Positions 45,403 to 62,369 of a stretch of DNA of 64,000 nt are shown here, piece by piece; the first letter of the stretch is position 1; every line of letters starts with the position of its first letter. The translations under genes were made by a program, and so were the position numbers. Source of the DNA: Euglena gracilis (Eukaryota > Euglenida > Euglenophyceae > Euglenales); the NCBI GenBank assembly GCA_039621445.1, contig CP154954.1, positions 49,145,847 through 49,209,846 of the forward strand, in the 5' to 3' direction. Below the pieces are notes generated by a model, which saw only the letters and a list, made by a program, of their open reading frames with translations, had not been told where the DNA came from and did not search any database.

Positions 45403-45687
45403 TGGCGGTGAGTGAGACCCCACGCTTACCGCTCTGCTCTGTTTGGCGGCAATTCAGCCCAAACGGATGGCTGGATGTAACGCAACTGCTCACTCAAACT
45501 AAAAAAAAAATTCTTGACCCCCACCATGGTTTGGATGCTTGCTGACGCACGGCAGGTGGGGTCTGTCCAGACCTAAAAGACCAGGCGGGGGGGAGGTCCC
45601 CCCCTCACCACCCACCACCCACCAAACCTTAAAAGAATCCCCCCTCCTCCTCGCCAAAAACAGACAGACACATCCACCCAGTCTTAC

Positions 45688-51067
<5,380 letters not shown>

Positions 51068-51299
51068 TCCCCCCGGACGGCTGCTCGTCCGCCGGCATCC
51101 TTTGGGCAAGGGGAGGACGGGCCATCAAGCAGGGAAGCCCCAAAAGATACAGCGGGTAAGGTCGACTGTTTTTCCGAACGTCAAAGGTTTGAATGCCACT
51201 GACAAAATGGTCGATGAATACATGAGTGCATGAGTGCACGAATGCGTAGGATGAGGGGTCATATCCATTCACCCTTTGTTTAGAAAGCCAGTGAGCCCC

Positions 51300-51800
51300 T
51301 CACCTGGGATCCAAAGAAATCCCTTTCAAAGCCAGTTGTTCAGTCATTTCAGGTCATTTTGGGCTTGCATCTTTGCAGCATTTCCTTCCATTTTGGCAGC
51401 ATGTGGCCACAATTGTCCATGTGGGCTATTTTTGGGCCATGCCAACCATTTTTTTGGATTGTTCGGCCATTTCTCTGCCCAAAAATGGCCATAAATGGTT
51501 TGAATGCATATTTTTGGGGGGTGATTTTAGGGTTTTTTGTTGCTATTCTGGACAATTTTTCTCCCATTATTACCTATTATTTTCCGCCAGTTTGTGCCAT
51601 TTTGAGCCACGTTGGGCCATATTTTTCTCACTGTGGGCCATATCAAACTATTTTTGGGCGTGGGTCGCTTTCTGTTCTTTGAATCCATGGGGGAAAAAAA
51701 GGGCAAAAATGGCCAACATTCTAAAATGGTCCCAAATGCTCAAACTGGTCTAAAATGGCCCAAAATGGCTGATTATGACAATTAATTGGCCAAAGTTATG
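51300..51800. repeat. Degenerate GGCCATTTTTGGGCCA-type array upstream of the HMG gene
   Basis: Words such as GGGCCAT, TTTTGGGC and GGCCATTT recur about 15 times with irregular spacing. A similar AATGGCC-rich stretch lies at 63700-63840 in the other orientation. No coding signal. Confidence 0.5.
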
Positions 51801-52017
51801 GCCCCACGAAGATATGCGCTCTGCTCCCCCTGGGGGAGCACCCGAGAAAGCTGGGGTTTGAAAAAGATGATGAGTTCTGAATCGAAATCGCCTTCCACCG
51901 AACCGGAAGCCTATTTGGGAATTTGGGACTCGTGCCACCCACCCACCCAGCCCCATCCATTCATCCCAGCTCGTGAGCAATACCCCAAAAGAATGGGCAA
52001 AGGATGGACACTGATCC

Positions 52018-53768
52018 TCAAGTCATTGACCGGGAGTTAAAGCGGGCGACCATGCTGTGCGGAGACTGCGAAGATAAAGAGAGGGCCCCGACGCGAACAG
52101 ATGCCGACGAAGGCGATGGGTATGCCCGGCTTGTGCCTGCTTCCTCCTCAGCCGGCACTGGGGGCGGCCGACAAACACAGACCATTTTAGGGTGGTGGGC
52201 GAGTGAAGCGGAAAAATGCGCCAAATCCCAAAAACTGGCGGGGGAGGGGGGGGGGGGGCACGGCCAACTTTCGGCGCAAAAACACCGAGCGGGAGGAGGA
52301 TGAAGGAATGTAATGGAAGTTGATTCTGAGGAAAAGCTGCATTGGGGCGCTTGTGAGGAGGGGGGCAGGTATTAAGCTGTGCCACCTCCATTGTCAGATT
52401 GCCAGGTTTCGACATTTTGTTTGAGACCAGAAAGCCCCTGATTTCTTTCTGGGAGCTCAGAATGAGCTCCCAGCCAAAAAAAAAGACAAACTCTGCAACA
52501 GCAACAGGCGTCCATACTTAAGCACAGTTTCCTCAAGGACGACATTCTTTCTTTGTTCAAAACATGGTGCAATAAATCGCTCCAGTGAAATTTGTGTGAT
52601 CCCCTCTCCCATTTCATCACGACACAATTTGCCCAGACGCATCCCCGCTGCAAGTTCGGTGGGGACGCGAGACCCTTCCCTCCCCTTCAAACCATTTTCC
52701 CTTCACCCTGCGTGGGCCTTCACAAAATCCCAGGCACGCCTTCCTTTCTGTGTCTCTGTCCAGCGGCGCGATTGGACCCACCCTGGCCCCCCCATCCTTG
52801 TTCCCCGCGCTCCGGCAAACGTCCAAAAACACAAGCCGAGGCCGGCAAAAACAAAACAGTGCGTCAAAACCCCCAGAGACAGCCAGCCAGGTCCGCCAAC
52901 CGCCGGCGAGAAGAGTCGCATCGCACAACAAAGGGGGGAGGCGGTACTGGGGTGTTTAATCAGGTTCACGGGGTGGTTATGGGGGGTTTTTTCCGGGTAC
53001 GTGGTACTGGTGGGTGAGAACGCGGGTGAAGGGCCGCACACACGGCCCACTTGGATTTGGGGGAAGATGGTTCGGTACAGAAGGTGGGTATGGTGTGGGT
53101 TTTTCACTTTGGGGGGGCAGGTCCGGGAGTTTTTGTGGCACGCCGACCATCAAAAAACAGCTAAAAACACGGAATTCGCGGGACCGCCGGGGCCAAAAAT
53201 GGAGATTCAGCCGGATTTGTCGTCCACCTGCTCCCTCGCGCCCTCACCCCTTGCTTTGCCGGCGCCCAAATCAAAAAAAAAAGGTAGGTTTGCGCAAATG
53301 CGCACGCCAACCAAAAAAACCTTAAGTGCGAGAAGTGCCGCCTAAGGTAAAGTCCTTAACAAAAGAATCATGTCATTATGGACTGTCCTGCTCTAAGGAG
53401 CATCAAATCGCGCACAACGTGGTCGGGAACAGAATGCCGGGTAGTCAGAAAGGGGCACCGGGTGGAAGGACAAGGGAGGGAAGACGGAGAGGGTTAGCCA
53501 GGGTCCGCCCTTCCTGCCAGGGTCACCCCCCCGCCGCGTGGCACTGGCGGAGAGGGAGGCCCTGCGAAGGAATGGGGCCACAGGGGGAGGGGACACTGGA
53601 CCGGTGGGGCGGGAACTCTGGCTCGGCTGGCAACGGCCGCCCACCCCCTCCGCGGCTTCGGGCCGCCCACACTCACTCGCCGGGTCCCGCATTGGGGATT
53701 GATTTGGACAGAACTGCGTTGGCCATCCCCCCATGCACGGTGACCGTGGCGCGCAACACTTCAGCGTA
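52018..53768 (-). CDS. 3' part (three exons) of an unknown Ser-rich protein
   Basis: Exon 53768-53677 follows aacacttggcag and reads YAEVLRATVTVHGGMANAVL, then SKSIPNAGPG, to GGCGA|GTGAGT, a near-perfect donor. Exon 53561-53527 (35 nt, after ccattccttcgcag) reads ASLSASATRRG to GGGG|GTGACC. Exon 52157-52018 follows gtcggccgcccccag, begins PAEEEAGTSRAYPSPSSASV and ends FNSRSMT with a TGA. Phases 0-2, 2-1 and 1 match. A 0.7-kb repeat copy sits in the last intron. The HMG gene starts about 950 bp downstream on the same strand. Function unknown. Confidence 0.6.
52680..53350. repeat. 0.7 kb dispersed repeat, copy 2
   Basis: Homologous to 44555-45080 with many substitutions and an inserted segment around 52960-53090. 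It ends with GGTTTGCGCAAATGCGCACG, then CCTTAAGTGCGAG and GCCGCCTAAGG. Confidence 0.75.
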
Positions 53769-53849
53769 CTGCCAAGTGTTTTGGGAGTCCCCAACCCCGA
53801 CCTCAAAGCTGGAATCTTCGAAGCACCCCAGAAAGGTGGAATGGTGGTG

Positions 53850-55060
53850 GTCCAAAAGGTGGTCCAATGGGCAGGGATGACTGCCGGCCTGGACGGGTGG
53901 AACTACAAATGGGATGGAACTACACTTAGGTGCCCGGGGGTCCAAACCACGGTTCAATATGAGGGCAAGTGGGGTGAACCCCTCCCTCCTGTCCAGGAGG
54001 TGGTGGGATGCTGGGACGCCCCTCACCTGAAAATGGGCGGTCCGGGTTACTGAGGTTTGTCCGGTACAAAATGCTGGGGCAAAATGACCACAACAAGCAT
54101 CAAAATGAGTCAAAACTGGCGCAAAAAAAACCACAAACATGGCTAAATTTGTCAAGATGACCAAAAATGGCGTGAAAAGGTCGGAAACTGATCCAAAAAT
54201 GGCCCTGCCCAGGACCGAACCCCGTTGGCTGGGAAAAGAGAAGGGACCCACGCTCTGACGTCGACGCCGGAGGGGATGGGCCTCAGGGCCACACCCAGTG
54301 AAGGGCCAAGGACGGCCTGGTGTGGCCTCGGGGGTCCGGGAGGGGCTGCAGCGCAGGGTCGGGACGCCGTGGCCAGTCGCAGGTCACAGCGAGGGCGGTG
54401 GGGTGAGGTGGGGCGGCACCGGGCTGGCACCCTGTGTGGGCCGGCCGGGTTGGTTCTGCACCGGGTTGCTATGGCAGAAGTAGAAACCCGTTCGGGTTCC
54501 TGCTTTGAGCGGGAACGCGGAAACCCAGAGCGGGACTGCAGCGTCAAAGCATCCAACCTCAGCCCTCAATCTCAAATTTCTTTGGGCCGGTATGTTTGAG
54601 AAAGCTCGCGTGATGCAGATGTTGTCCGCAATGCTGTGCTGATGGTTTTTTGCTTCCAATTTCTTGAAAATGTTGTCAGCACAAAAAGTTCTTGGTCGTT
54701 GAGTTTCGATGTGTCGCCCCAGGAAAGGGAGGCAAACTCACATCCATAGCAACAAAAGTCACAGCCACCATATTGTGAAGAATCATATCTGGAAATTGCA
54801 AAAAAGGTGCTTTAATAATAATTGTCTGTCCACTTATCACTCACTATCAAAAACCAGTTGATCAATTTTGCAGACCATTCGGCCAACTCTCAAACTTCCC
54901 ACTGGAGCCAAAACGGTTCGAAATCAATGGATTCTGGCAGCTTTTCAAAACAACATTTCTGGGGCCTTTGATAACGGTCACTTCTGCCGAACCCACCCAC
55001 AGACCCGGGGGGGGGGGGGGGTCCAGAGATGCCATACACCAAAGAAACTGCCTTTACCCA
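53850..55060. other. Region with no confident exon
   Basis: Contains a degenerate CAAAAATGGC-type array (54070-54210) and open GC-rich frames on both strands at 54225-54560. A possible minus C-terminal exon lies at 54681-54592 (after gaaattggaag, QKTISTALRTTSASRELSQ...). Strand and phase could not be confirmed. Confidence 0.35.
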
Positions 55061-55061
55061 G

Positions 55062-56250
55062 TCACATTTCAGTCCTGGCATCGCCATGGGGGGGACAGAC
55101 AGGATGCCCAGACAAAGGGGCAGGTTGGGTTTGAAAGAATGGTGAGGCAGGAAATCCTGGGGAGCCAAGGGGCATAGGAACGCCATACCACTGATAGCCT
55201 GATACTGGGTGTCGCTCAAAACACGAGCAACAGAAACATCGATAGAAAACGCACATCAACACACAGACAAATACACCAAGATTGGCAAGCAAAAATACCC
55301 CAAAAAACAGAGAAGCAAGCATGGATGCAGAGACTGAGCGACTGGCACAGATGCACGCATGTGCATGCAAACAAATACAAAGGCATGTACACACAAAAAC
55401 ACACAGAAACACAGAGAAACGTCCCACAGGCAAAAACATTCTTACACAATTCGTTAGGAGGTCGAAAGTGCTGCCGACTCAACCCCACCCCAGAGGGGGG
55501 TGTGGCTTTCCAAAAGAAGCCTGCTTGTGACCCACCGAACATTTGGGCACGTACTTTGTCTGGCGGCTCAAAACATCAGGAAAAGCACGACATTCAAGAG
55601 CAGAGCTCACAAATGAATGCGAGGAATCTGTGGCACCCAGCCCAAAGGGGCTCAGGGAAGAAGAGGATGGGATGGGGTAAGCCACAGGCTGCAACCACCA
55701 CACGGTGCTTGCAGCGGAGGTCACCGCAGAGGGGAGCCACCGCCCGCCGCATCACAACGCACTTGGCGGCACGGCCGGCATCCCCTGCGGTGTTGGGGCG
55801 GGGCGGCTGCGGCTTGGCATTATGAGCCTGAACCACAGGCCTCCAGGTCGCTGTTCCACTACTGACCCAGGAACTGACCTCAGTCAAGCCCAGCCGAGTA
55901 AGGTCTATGGGGGGGGGTCGGCACTTGAAATGAGCAGTGCAACGGTTTGTTGGAAAACATTGCCTGGCTAGGGACTGCAGTGACCAGCCAGAATTCAGAA
56001 CAGTTGGAGAGGTGGCCAAGCACAGAACAGAGAGCAACTTGTGCGGGTAGTCTGCGACTGAAAGCTGCGGCTAGGCTCTGACAACAAACCTCTCTCTGAC
56101 AACAAATAAAAATAAATTCCCCCCCAAAAAGCCGACAAAACGCATACGAAAACGTAATTTTTTTACCAAGAAAAGGCACAACTCTTCAGAAACCAAGTCA
56201 GAGGGTAAAGATGGAAGATGGAGAGGCCCAGGGCATTCATTACCGACACC
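55062..56250 (-). CDS. 3' part (five exons) of an unknown protein
   Basis: Exons are 56250-56167, 55827-55725, 55627-55555, 55214-55189 and 55156-55062. They read GVGNECPGPLHLPSLPSDLV..LFL to TTG|GTAAAA; AHNAKPQPPRPNTAGDAGRA..APLC to TGCG|GTGACC; SSHSFVSSALECRAFPDVLS..QT to CAAA|GTACGT; DTQYQAIS (26-nt microexon) to AGTG|GTATGG; and FPASPFFQTQPAPLSG ending GDARTEM and TGA. Phases 0-0, 0-1, 1-2, 2-1 and 1 match at all joins, and every splice site is good. The composition (Ser/Pro/Gln) suggests a disordered C-terminal tail. The family is not recognised and upstream exons were not found. Confidence 0.7.
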
Positions 56251-56444
56251 CTCGGGTGGGGTTGCCCCACAACAAATTGACATAGTATGGAGGAGTATTG
56301 TGAGTGTTACTTTTGTTTGGGGGGGGGGGCGACCCCCTTTCTTTGGGTCAATGGAGGTCTGGGGAACCCCTGGACCCAGAAATTTTATCGCCTGCCACTT
56401 TCCACCAGAAGGTTTATGCTTTTACCATACCCGCCCCCCCCCCC

Positions 56445-56880
56445 CGACAAATCGGGCAGCACGGAGGGGGGGTGACAATTTCCCGGGGTGACAATTTGGC
56501 CGGCACAGAGGTGACAATTGCCCGGGGGCGTCAATTGCCCACCCATGTAGGCCACATTGAAACCAAATGACCAAGAACACCATCTGAAACACCAGTGAAC
56601 ACGCAAAAATGCAGCTATGGTTGTGATATTGTGCAGAGCATTTGGTATGTAACATTTCTCTGCACGTTGTAGCGAAATAGAGGATCAATTGAGTCGTGTC
56701 GGCGAAAAGAAAGTTCACAAACATCTTCTGTGGGGGGGGGGGTGACAAATTGGGCAGCACGGAGGGGGGTGACAATTTCCCGGGGTGACAAATTGGCCGG
56801 CACAGCCAGGGGTGACAATCGGGGGCGTCAATTGCCCGGGGGCGTCAATTGCCCGGGGGCGTTAATTGTCCCGGGGGGGG
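56445..56880. repeat. Duplicated GTGACAATTTCCCGGGG repeat units
   Basis: Two blocks (about 56445-56550 and 56740-56880) share (A/T)CGGGCAGCACGGAGG, GTGACAATTTCCCGGGGTGA, TTGGCCGGCACAG and GGGGGCGTCAATTGCCC. The last unit is itself tandemly repeated (three times) in the second block. Confidence 0.7.
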
Positions 56881-56975
56881 GGGGTATGTATTTGTCCATG
56901 ATGCTAAATGGCAAGTGCAATAAAAGGCGTTTGTGTCTGATTCTCACCATCTGATATGTGCCTTGCCTTCCTCAG

Positions 56976-57069
56976 GCCTTTCAAATGGGGGGAAAAAGCA
57001 GCCTGCCATCCAGCCCCAAGAGGACGGTGTTGGTGTCGGTGGCTTTGCCTGGGCTTTGGAACCAGAGTG
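56976..57069 (+). CDS. Possible plus-strand exon
   Basis: A strong acceptor (tgtgccttgccttcctcag) and a strong donor (AGTG|GTATGG) bound 94 nt that are open in two frames (AFQMGGKSSLPSSPKRTVLV or LSNGGKKQPAIQPQEDGVGV). No plus-strand partner exon was found, and all other genes are on the minus strand. Confidence 0.35.
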
Positions 57070-57556
57070 GTATGGGAAAAACCCATATAAAAGCTCAGCA
57101 ACAGACAGAATCCCACTCGTACTCACTGAGAGGCCTGACCACGGTGTGCTGAAGCCGAATTAAAACAAAATCACACCGGGGCAGATGTGGAACAGACAAT
57201 AAAAATGTGCAAAGTCTGACACCCAATTTGAGGGAAAAAAAAACATTTCATACCCCAGGAAGAATAGAATAAATTTTCCGGGGGGAATCCTGAAATTGGC
57301 CAAAAGCCCTGTCAAAACCTTCCATCCGGCCAGACTCGAGCATTGCCCACTGTGAGGAGATTCCAACTCTCACAAAGAATTAAACTTTCATTTGGCATCC
57401 AGGATTGAAAAAAGAATTGCAGAAACAAGAGCTCCGCGACACAAAAACCAATACCAATAGAATAATAGAATACCAATTGTGGGTAGCTGTGGGTAGTCTA
57501 CAGAAGGTTGTACAATTAAAATTAATGAAATCCATTAAATGAACTTTGGCATGCAT

Positions 57557-57909
57557 TCAAAAAGTATGCACAAATGTGCAGGAGGATACAAAGAATCTGT
57601 GGTATCTTCCCCGATTTTGATGTTTGATTGGGGCGTTGGTTTTTCTTTTGGATTCCTGGATCTTTTGGGCACAGAACCCCGCTGTTGGGCAACAACAATA
57701 CAACGCCGACGAAACCTCCGAAGTTTGAAAAGATGGCGTCAGACAGCTTGCCACACGCCCTCTGGGTGGGTTAGGGGACCTGGTGCAGTTCCCCTGGGAC
57801 CCTTTACTCGGCACAGGAGAGGCACACACTGCAGCTGAGCCACAGGTGGGGGCAGGCGGTCTCTCCATGGAAGCTTGTGGGAGGTCCGCGTCCCCGAGAG
57901 TTACCCCAC
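57557..57909 (-). CDS. Last two exons of an unknown protein
   Basis: Exon 57909-57808 follows accagtatttccacag and starts GVTLGDADLPQASMERPPAP, ending SPVP at CCGA|GTAAAG in phase 1. Exon 57681-57557 follows gttgtattgttgttgcccaacag in phase 1 and reads GFCAQKIQESKRKTNAPIKH, then QNRGRYHRFFV to a TGA. The tail is basic. The last exon is open in all three frames, and another donor (AG|GTCCCC at 57787) is possible, so the C-terminal frame is uncertain. Confidence 0.5.
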
Positions 57910-58179
57910 CTGTGGAAATACTGGTTTTCCTGCCCAGGAGGGGGTGGGGGTCACATTCCTTTGTTGGCCCGAACAGTCTGCAGGGTTTAACGGGTGGCAC
58001 GGCTAATGCCAAAAAAAATGATGCTGGCACCGAGTCTTGTGGGGTAAGTCTACTCCAGCCGCCAGGGGGGAGCTGGGGGAGCACACCCCCCCCCATTTGC
58101 CCATTGCTAAAATTGCTAAATTTTGCTAAATTTTGTTGCTAAAATTTGGGTTCAGGGGAGTTCTTAAGCACCGCACCCC

Positions 58180-58530
58180 CTATGGGGAGGGGGTCCAGCC
58201 AGCGGGCTAGAAAAACGCACTGGGTGAGGGAAAAAAATACTGGCTTGCCCCCGGGGGGGGGGGGCAAGGTGAAGGGTCCTACTCTCTTTTGAAAAAGCAT
58301 TTCAGCGCTTTGTGGCAAAAAAAAATTTCGATCCATCCCGGTTTGCCGGGCCGCGAAAACTTTGTTATCACTCAACCCGACCACGGGTGTTGAGTGGTAA
58401 ACGTTTAAAAGTGGTAAAAGTGGTTAACTCCAATGGGAGCTGCTGGCTGGGGGGAAAAAAGGTGGTGGTGGCAGGAACCCCCCACCCCCCGATGGGGTAG
58501 GGTGGGGTCCGGCTTGAGAAATTCCCTGTT
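58180..58530. repeat. Dispersed GCTGGCTGG-type repeat, copy 2
   Basis: Same order of blocks as 9296-9530, ending GGTGGGGTCCGGCTTGAGAA and ATTCCCTG. It contains CGGTTTGCCGGGCCGCGAAA and GCTGCTGGCTGGGG. Confidence 0.6.
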
Positions 58531-58699
58531 TGGGTTTCACCAGACAAGCCAAAAGTTTGCTTAAAGTGGGCCCAAACAATCAACAAAAAATGCATATTTC
58601 GAAAATGACACATTTTTTTTCGGAAAAATCATGCCTTGGAACCCAAGAATTGAGCAATTTGTAAACTATGGTGGTTTTGTTGCTGACAGTTGCTTGAAT

Positions 58700-58850
58700 T
58701 TGCCTGATTTCCCCCTTCACTTTCAGGGTTGCTTACATTTGGATTTTGCACTGGTCCCCAGGGGGTTTGGGGGTTGCGTAAATTTGGGTTTTGGTCAGTT
58801 CGGTCCCAAAGGTTGCTTAAGATTGGGGTTGCTTAAATTTGGGGGGGGGG
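58700..58850. repeat. GGTTGCTTAAATTTGGG degenerate repeats
   Basis: Four irregular copies of GTTGCTTA(A/C)ATTTGG with GATTTTGCACTGGTCCC. An inverted counterpart with GGGACCAGGGCAAAATCC lies at about 62655-62690. Confidence 0.5.
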
Positions 58851-58859
58851 GGTGACAAA

Positions 58860-61800
58860 AATGCGCCAAACTTCCTTCAGAAGACGGACAGATGAGGAAG
58901 GAGGGGCTAGAACGGAACCCGTTCCACATTGACTTGAGGCCCAGCCTTTCATGGCGAGGGAGACCCCCCGGCAGTGATGCGCGGCTCGACGTTGCTGATG
59001 GCGTGTCGGCCACACATGGAGGGGGCCCCGCAGGGGAAGGGAGACCCTCCGCCCTAAGCACAGAACACTTCTGGCCCACACCAGACCCCCGTTTGGTGCT
59101 CAAAGGTCGGAGGGAGGTGTGTTCTTTGAGCGGAAGAAATGTCCTGCCGGGGGGCCGTTAGTTTGGGGGTTTCCTTCGCCCGCCAGTCGGTTGGGAGGCT
59201 GGGGGCAAAGCGGGGGCAGCACGCCACGCCGTCATGGAGGGGGAGGCGGAGGGGGCGGCCTGGGCTGGTCGCCTGCTGCCTTCTGGTGGGAATGAGTTGA
59301 ATGTTGACGGGGTGGCGTTGGGGACAGTGGCCACGAGTAAATGCGTGCACCCAAACACCCTAATGCATTTTCGAAAGATGTATGATGGCAGGCTCAGATT
59401 TTGTTGAAGGCAGAAATCAAACCAAGGCTTATGTCCAACCCTGGTCATTGTACCAAATAAATATCGGGGTTTCCTTCAACTCCAGGAAAAAAGGGGGGGG
59501 GGTCAAAAAAGGGGGTCACAAACCTCGGGAAGCATTGCTGTTCTCTCCCTCCCTCCTCAACGCCCCCCCAAATAAGACCCTTTGGCTTGGGTGACTTTCA
59601 TTTTTGGGTCGGTTGGCAATGATCCAAGGGGGTCAAATGTTTTGTTGAAAATTCTGGATGAAAAACTCTCCTTTAGAATGGTTTAACTGTAAAGAGAACT
59701 GTCTCTAAAAATTCAATTTTAGCGCATGAAGACAACAAAAAAAAAACGAAATTTCAAAACAAACACTCAGTTTTGGTGCATTTGCACAGGTTTAGGGGCC
59801 TAATTTAAAATTTCTATGGGGACTGGGAAAAGAATTTACCAGTCCCCATTTGTATTGGATCCATTTCTATTGGAAATGTATGTTAAATCGTATTTCCAAT
59901 GACACATGGTCCTTGGGACCGTGTTTTATGGTTTGAAGCAAAAATGGTCACCGTTTGGGATGGGTTGGGTTTGTTTAGGTTTAAAGAAATTTGTGCCGAA
60001 TTCGGCCCAATTTTAAGCCGAATTCGGCCTAATAATAAAATCCAAAATGCCCGAACGCTGACCCCATTCCAAACACTGTGTATAATTCCTTTATGCACTC
60101 GCACCCATACACCCCCCACGCCAAAAACACTTTTCCCCGGGCCCAAACCCGCAACCCACTTTTCATTTTCTTTGAAAAAAACCCCAACCCCCACCTGCCA
60201 AAACCCACCCAAAATAGGCTGAACCCCTTAAAAGATTTCCAACCAGGCCCATCTGAACCATGTCGCACCCCCCCATTTCAGCAACCCAATCAGGGATTCT
60301 TTTTAAAAGCCTGGGGGTCCCCCACCCACCCAGGGGGTACCGCCCAGGGCTGTACGGGAAGGCCTGGTGGGGGGGGGGAGTCCACCGCCCCCACCCACCA
60401 CAGCATTTTCACAGGAAAACAAAACCACCTGGTGCCGAAGGCGCTGGGGAAAACAATTGGGTTCAAAAATTGGAGCTCCCGGAAACACAGGAGGAGGTGG
60501 GGGTCGACCCCCCCACCCACCACACTGATTGTTTGGCCGATTCCCGTTACTGCCCTGGGGTACCCCCACTCCCCAGGGGAGGAGGGTGTCCGGGCCACCC
60601 AATTTTCGGGGTCAATTTTGGGGTCAAAACAAATTCGGCGCTTCGCGCTGAAAAAAAGGGCCAAAAAAAGGCCAAAACCCCCATGAGGCGACCACCAAGA
60701 CCCATCCCCCCAACCCCCCACGGTCCAAAGCTAAAAAAGAACCCTGGACCCAACCCACCAACCCACTCTCCAATTTCTTGAATTTGGGGAGCGGTCACAC
60801 CAGTGCTGAGTGTTAGCACGCCCATGCTTCGGAAACGTAGGAAACGTCAGCATCAGGAGGAATACAGCTGACTTGCTTCCACTTGTATGACGATGGGGTC
60901 CCCCCCTGGAGGGCACCGGTCTGAGGCTGCCCAGAATCCGCTGAAATCAACAGGGGGGGCTTTATTTTGGGGTCTTATTGGGGGGGAGAGGGTGAACTTA
61001 GCTCCGGAAGACTTGCTGGCCCTTCCAGATGGCATGTTCCAGCTGCATGGAATGATCTCTTCTGTCATTGACAATCTGGGTCATCCACGATGCCCACCTA
61101 CTGTTGGTTCATCACGGGCGGGTGACAGCACTACGTTCCGGAGTTAATCAAAACCATCATCAAATTACAGGCAAAAGAAAATTTACTGAAAATAAAAACA
61201 TGAGAAGCTGCTTTGGGCTGATGTTTCTGACGGCATTACCTTCTGGCGCAGCTGCTGGGACCTGACATGCGGACTGCTGTCTAGACTCACCCCAACTGGT
61301 GGGGGGGGGGGGCAGGGGGGGGACGGTGGGTTCTTTATCGAAAAACATGGGGTGTGCCAGGTGGCCCCTTGCCAGACAGGGAGAAGAAGAACTGAGAGAT
61401 ACCAGCAGACGGTTGTGAAGAGCATTATGCAACGAACTGGGTCAGCAAGGCCACTGGAAACAGGAGGTGCACCCATCAACTGTAATAACCTCCCCCAAAA
61501 AACCCTTCCCCAAAAGACACACCCCAAAGACCTTCCCAAAAAAAAGCCTCCCCCTGACGCAACTGACTGACTCATGAGAGCGGTTCGTCTGGAGTAGTCT
61601 GGTTCGTCGTCAGGAGCAGGGGTTTTCTTGAGGACCCCCAGGGGGGGGGGTCCCACAGGCCGGCTGGAAAAGGTGCGAAAAGGAAAAGGGGGTGGTGGGT
61701 CCAGGGAGGTGGTTCGAACCAGCTCCCGGCAGCAACCCCAAAAAAATGCCCAAAAAAGCCCAAATCCAGTTGGGTTGGAATTTTTCAGCAAATTTTGGGT

Positions 61801-62290
61801 GGAAAAAAAAATCCCAAAAACTACCCAAAAAGGCCATTCTTGGCCATTTTAGGCAAAATTTAGCCAATTTTTCCAAAAAAAATTCTGTCCAGCCCGGCTT
61901 TGCTGGGCCGGCTTGAACTTTATTCATTCAACATTCATTCGACACATCGTACATTGCTTGCTCTGGTGTGTGTGGTCTGTATTTGAGGCTGCAGGGATGC
62001 GGTGCAATTCCTGAAACTTCACATGACCTGGGAGACAAAGAGCACAGGTAGCAGCCGAGGGATCCCCTGGGCAACGCATGGGCCGGGTAGTGGCCAAATT
62101 GTTAATGAGGACCTTCGACGATGACAACCTGTTTGGTTGGTACTACCGGTGGAGTCCAAAATTGGAGATAAAAAATTGATTAAAAATAACAATAACAATT
62201 GGGCACTTTTCTTAAAATGATCCGGAAATATTTGGGAACCCAACCTGTGGAAATAGGCCTGGAAAAACTGGGTGGTCCCCTGCTTAAAAA
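58860..62290. other. No confident gene; open GC-rich segments and repeats
   Basis: 58870-59350 is GC-rich and open on both strands (for example minus GGGSPFPCGAPSMCGRHAI after tctgtgcttag), but frame and strand could not be decided. 59360-60280 shows no coding signal. 60290-60680 is a foldback repeat with a GGCGCTTCGCGCTG core. 61600-61925 is a GCTGGCTGG-type repeat with AAAAAGCCCAAATCCAGTTG. Confidence 0.4.
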
Positions 62291-62296
62291 CATGAT

Positions 62297-62364
62297 GCTG
62301 AGACAGAATCAAACGCACGACCCTTTGGTCCTGCACCGAGCACACTGCAACTGAGCCATCAGCC
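62297..62364 (-). tRNA. Degenerate tRNA-like sequence
   Basis: The minus strand reads GGCTGATGGCTCAGTTGCAG...GTGCGTTTGATTCTGTCTCAGC. It has an A-box-like TGGCTCAGTTG, a B-box-like GTTTGATTC and a 5-bp GCTGA/TCAGC end stem, but the T stem does not pair well and no sure anticodon can be placed. It may be a decayed tRNA or the head of a tRNA-derived SINE. Confidence 0.3.
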
Positions 62365-62369
62365 TCTTT

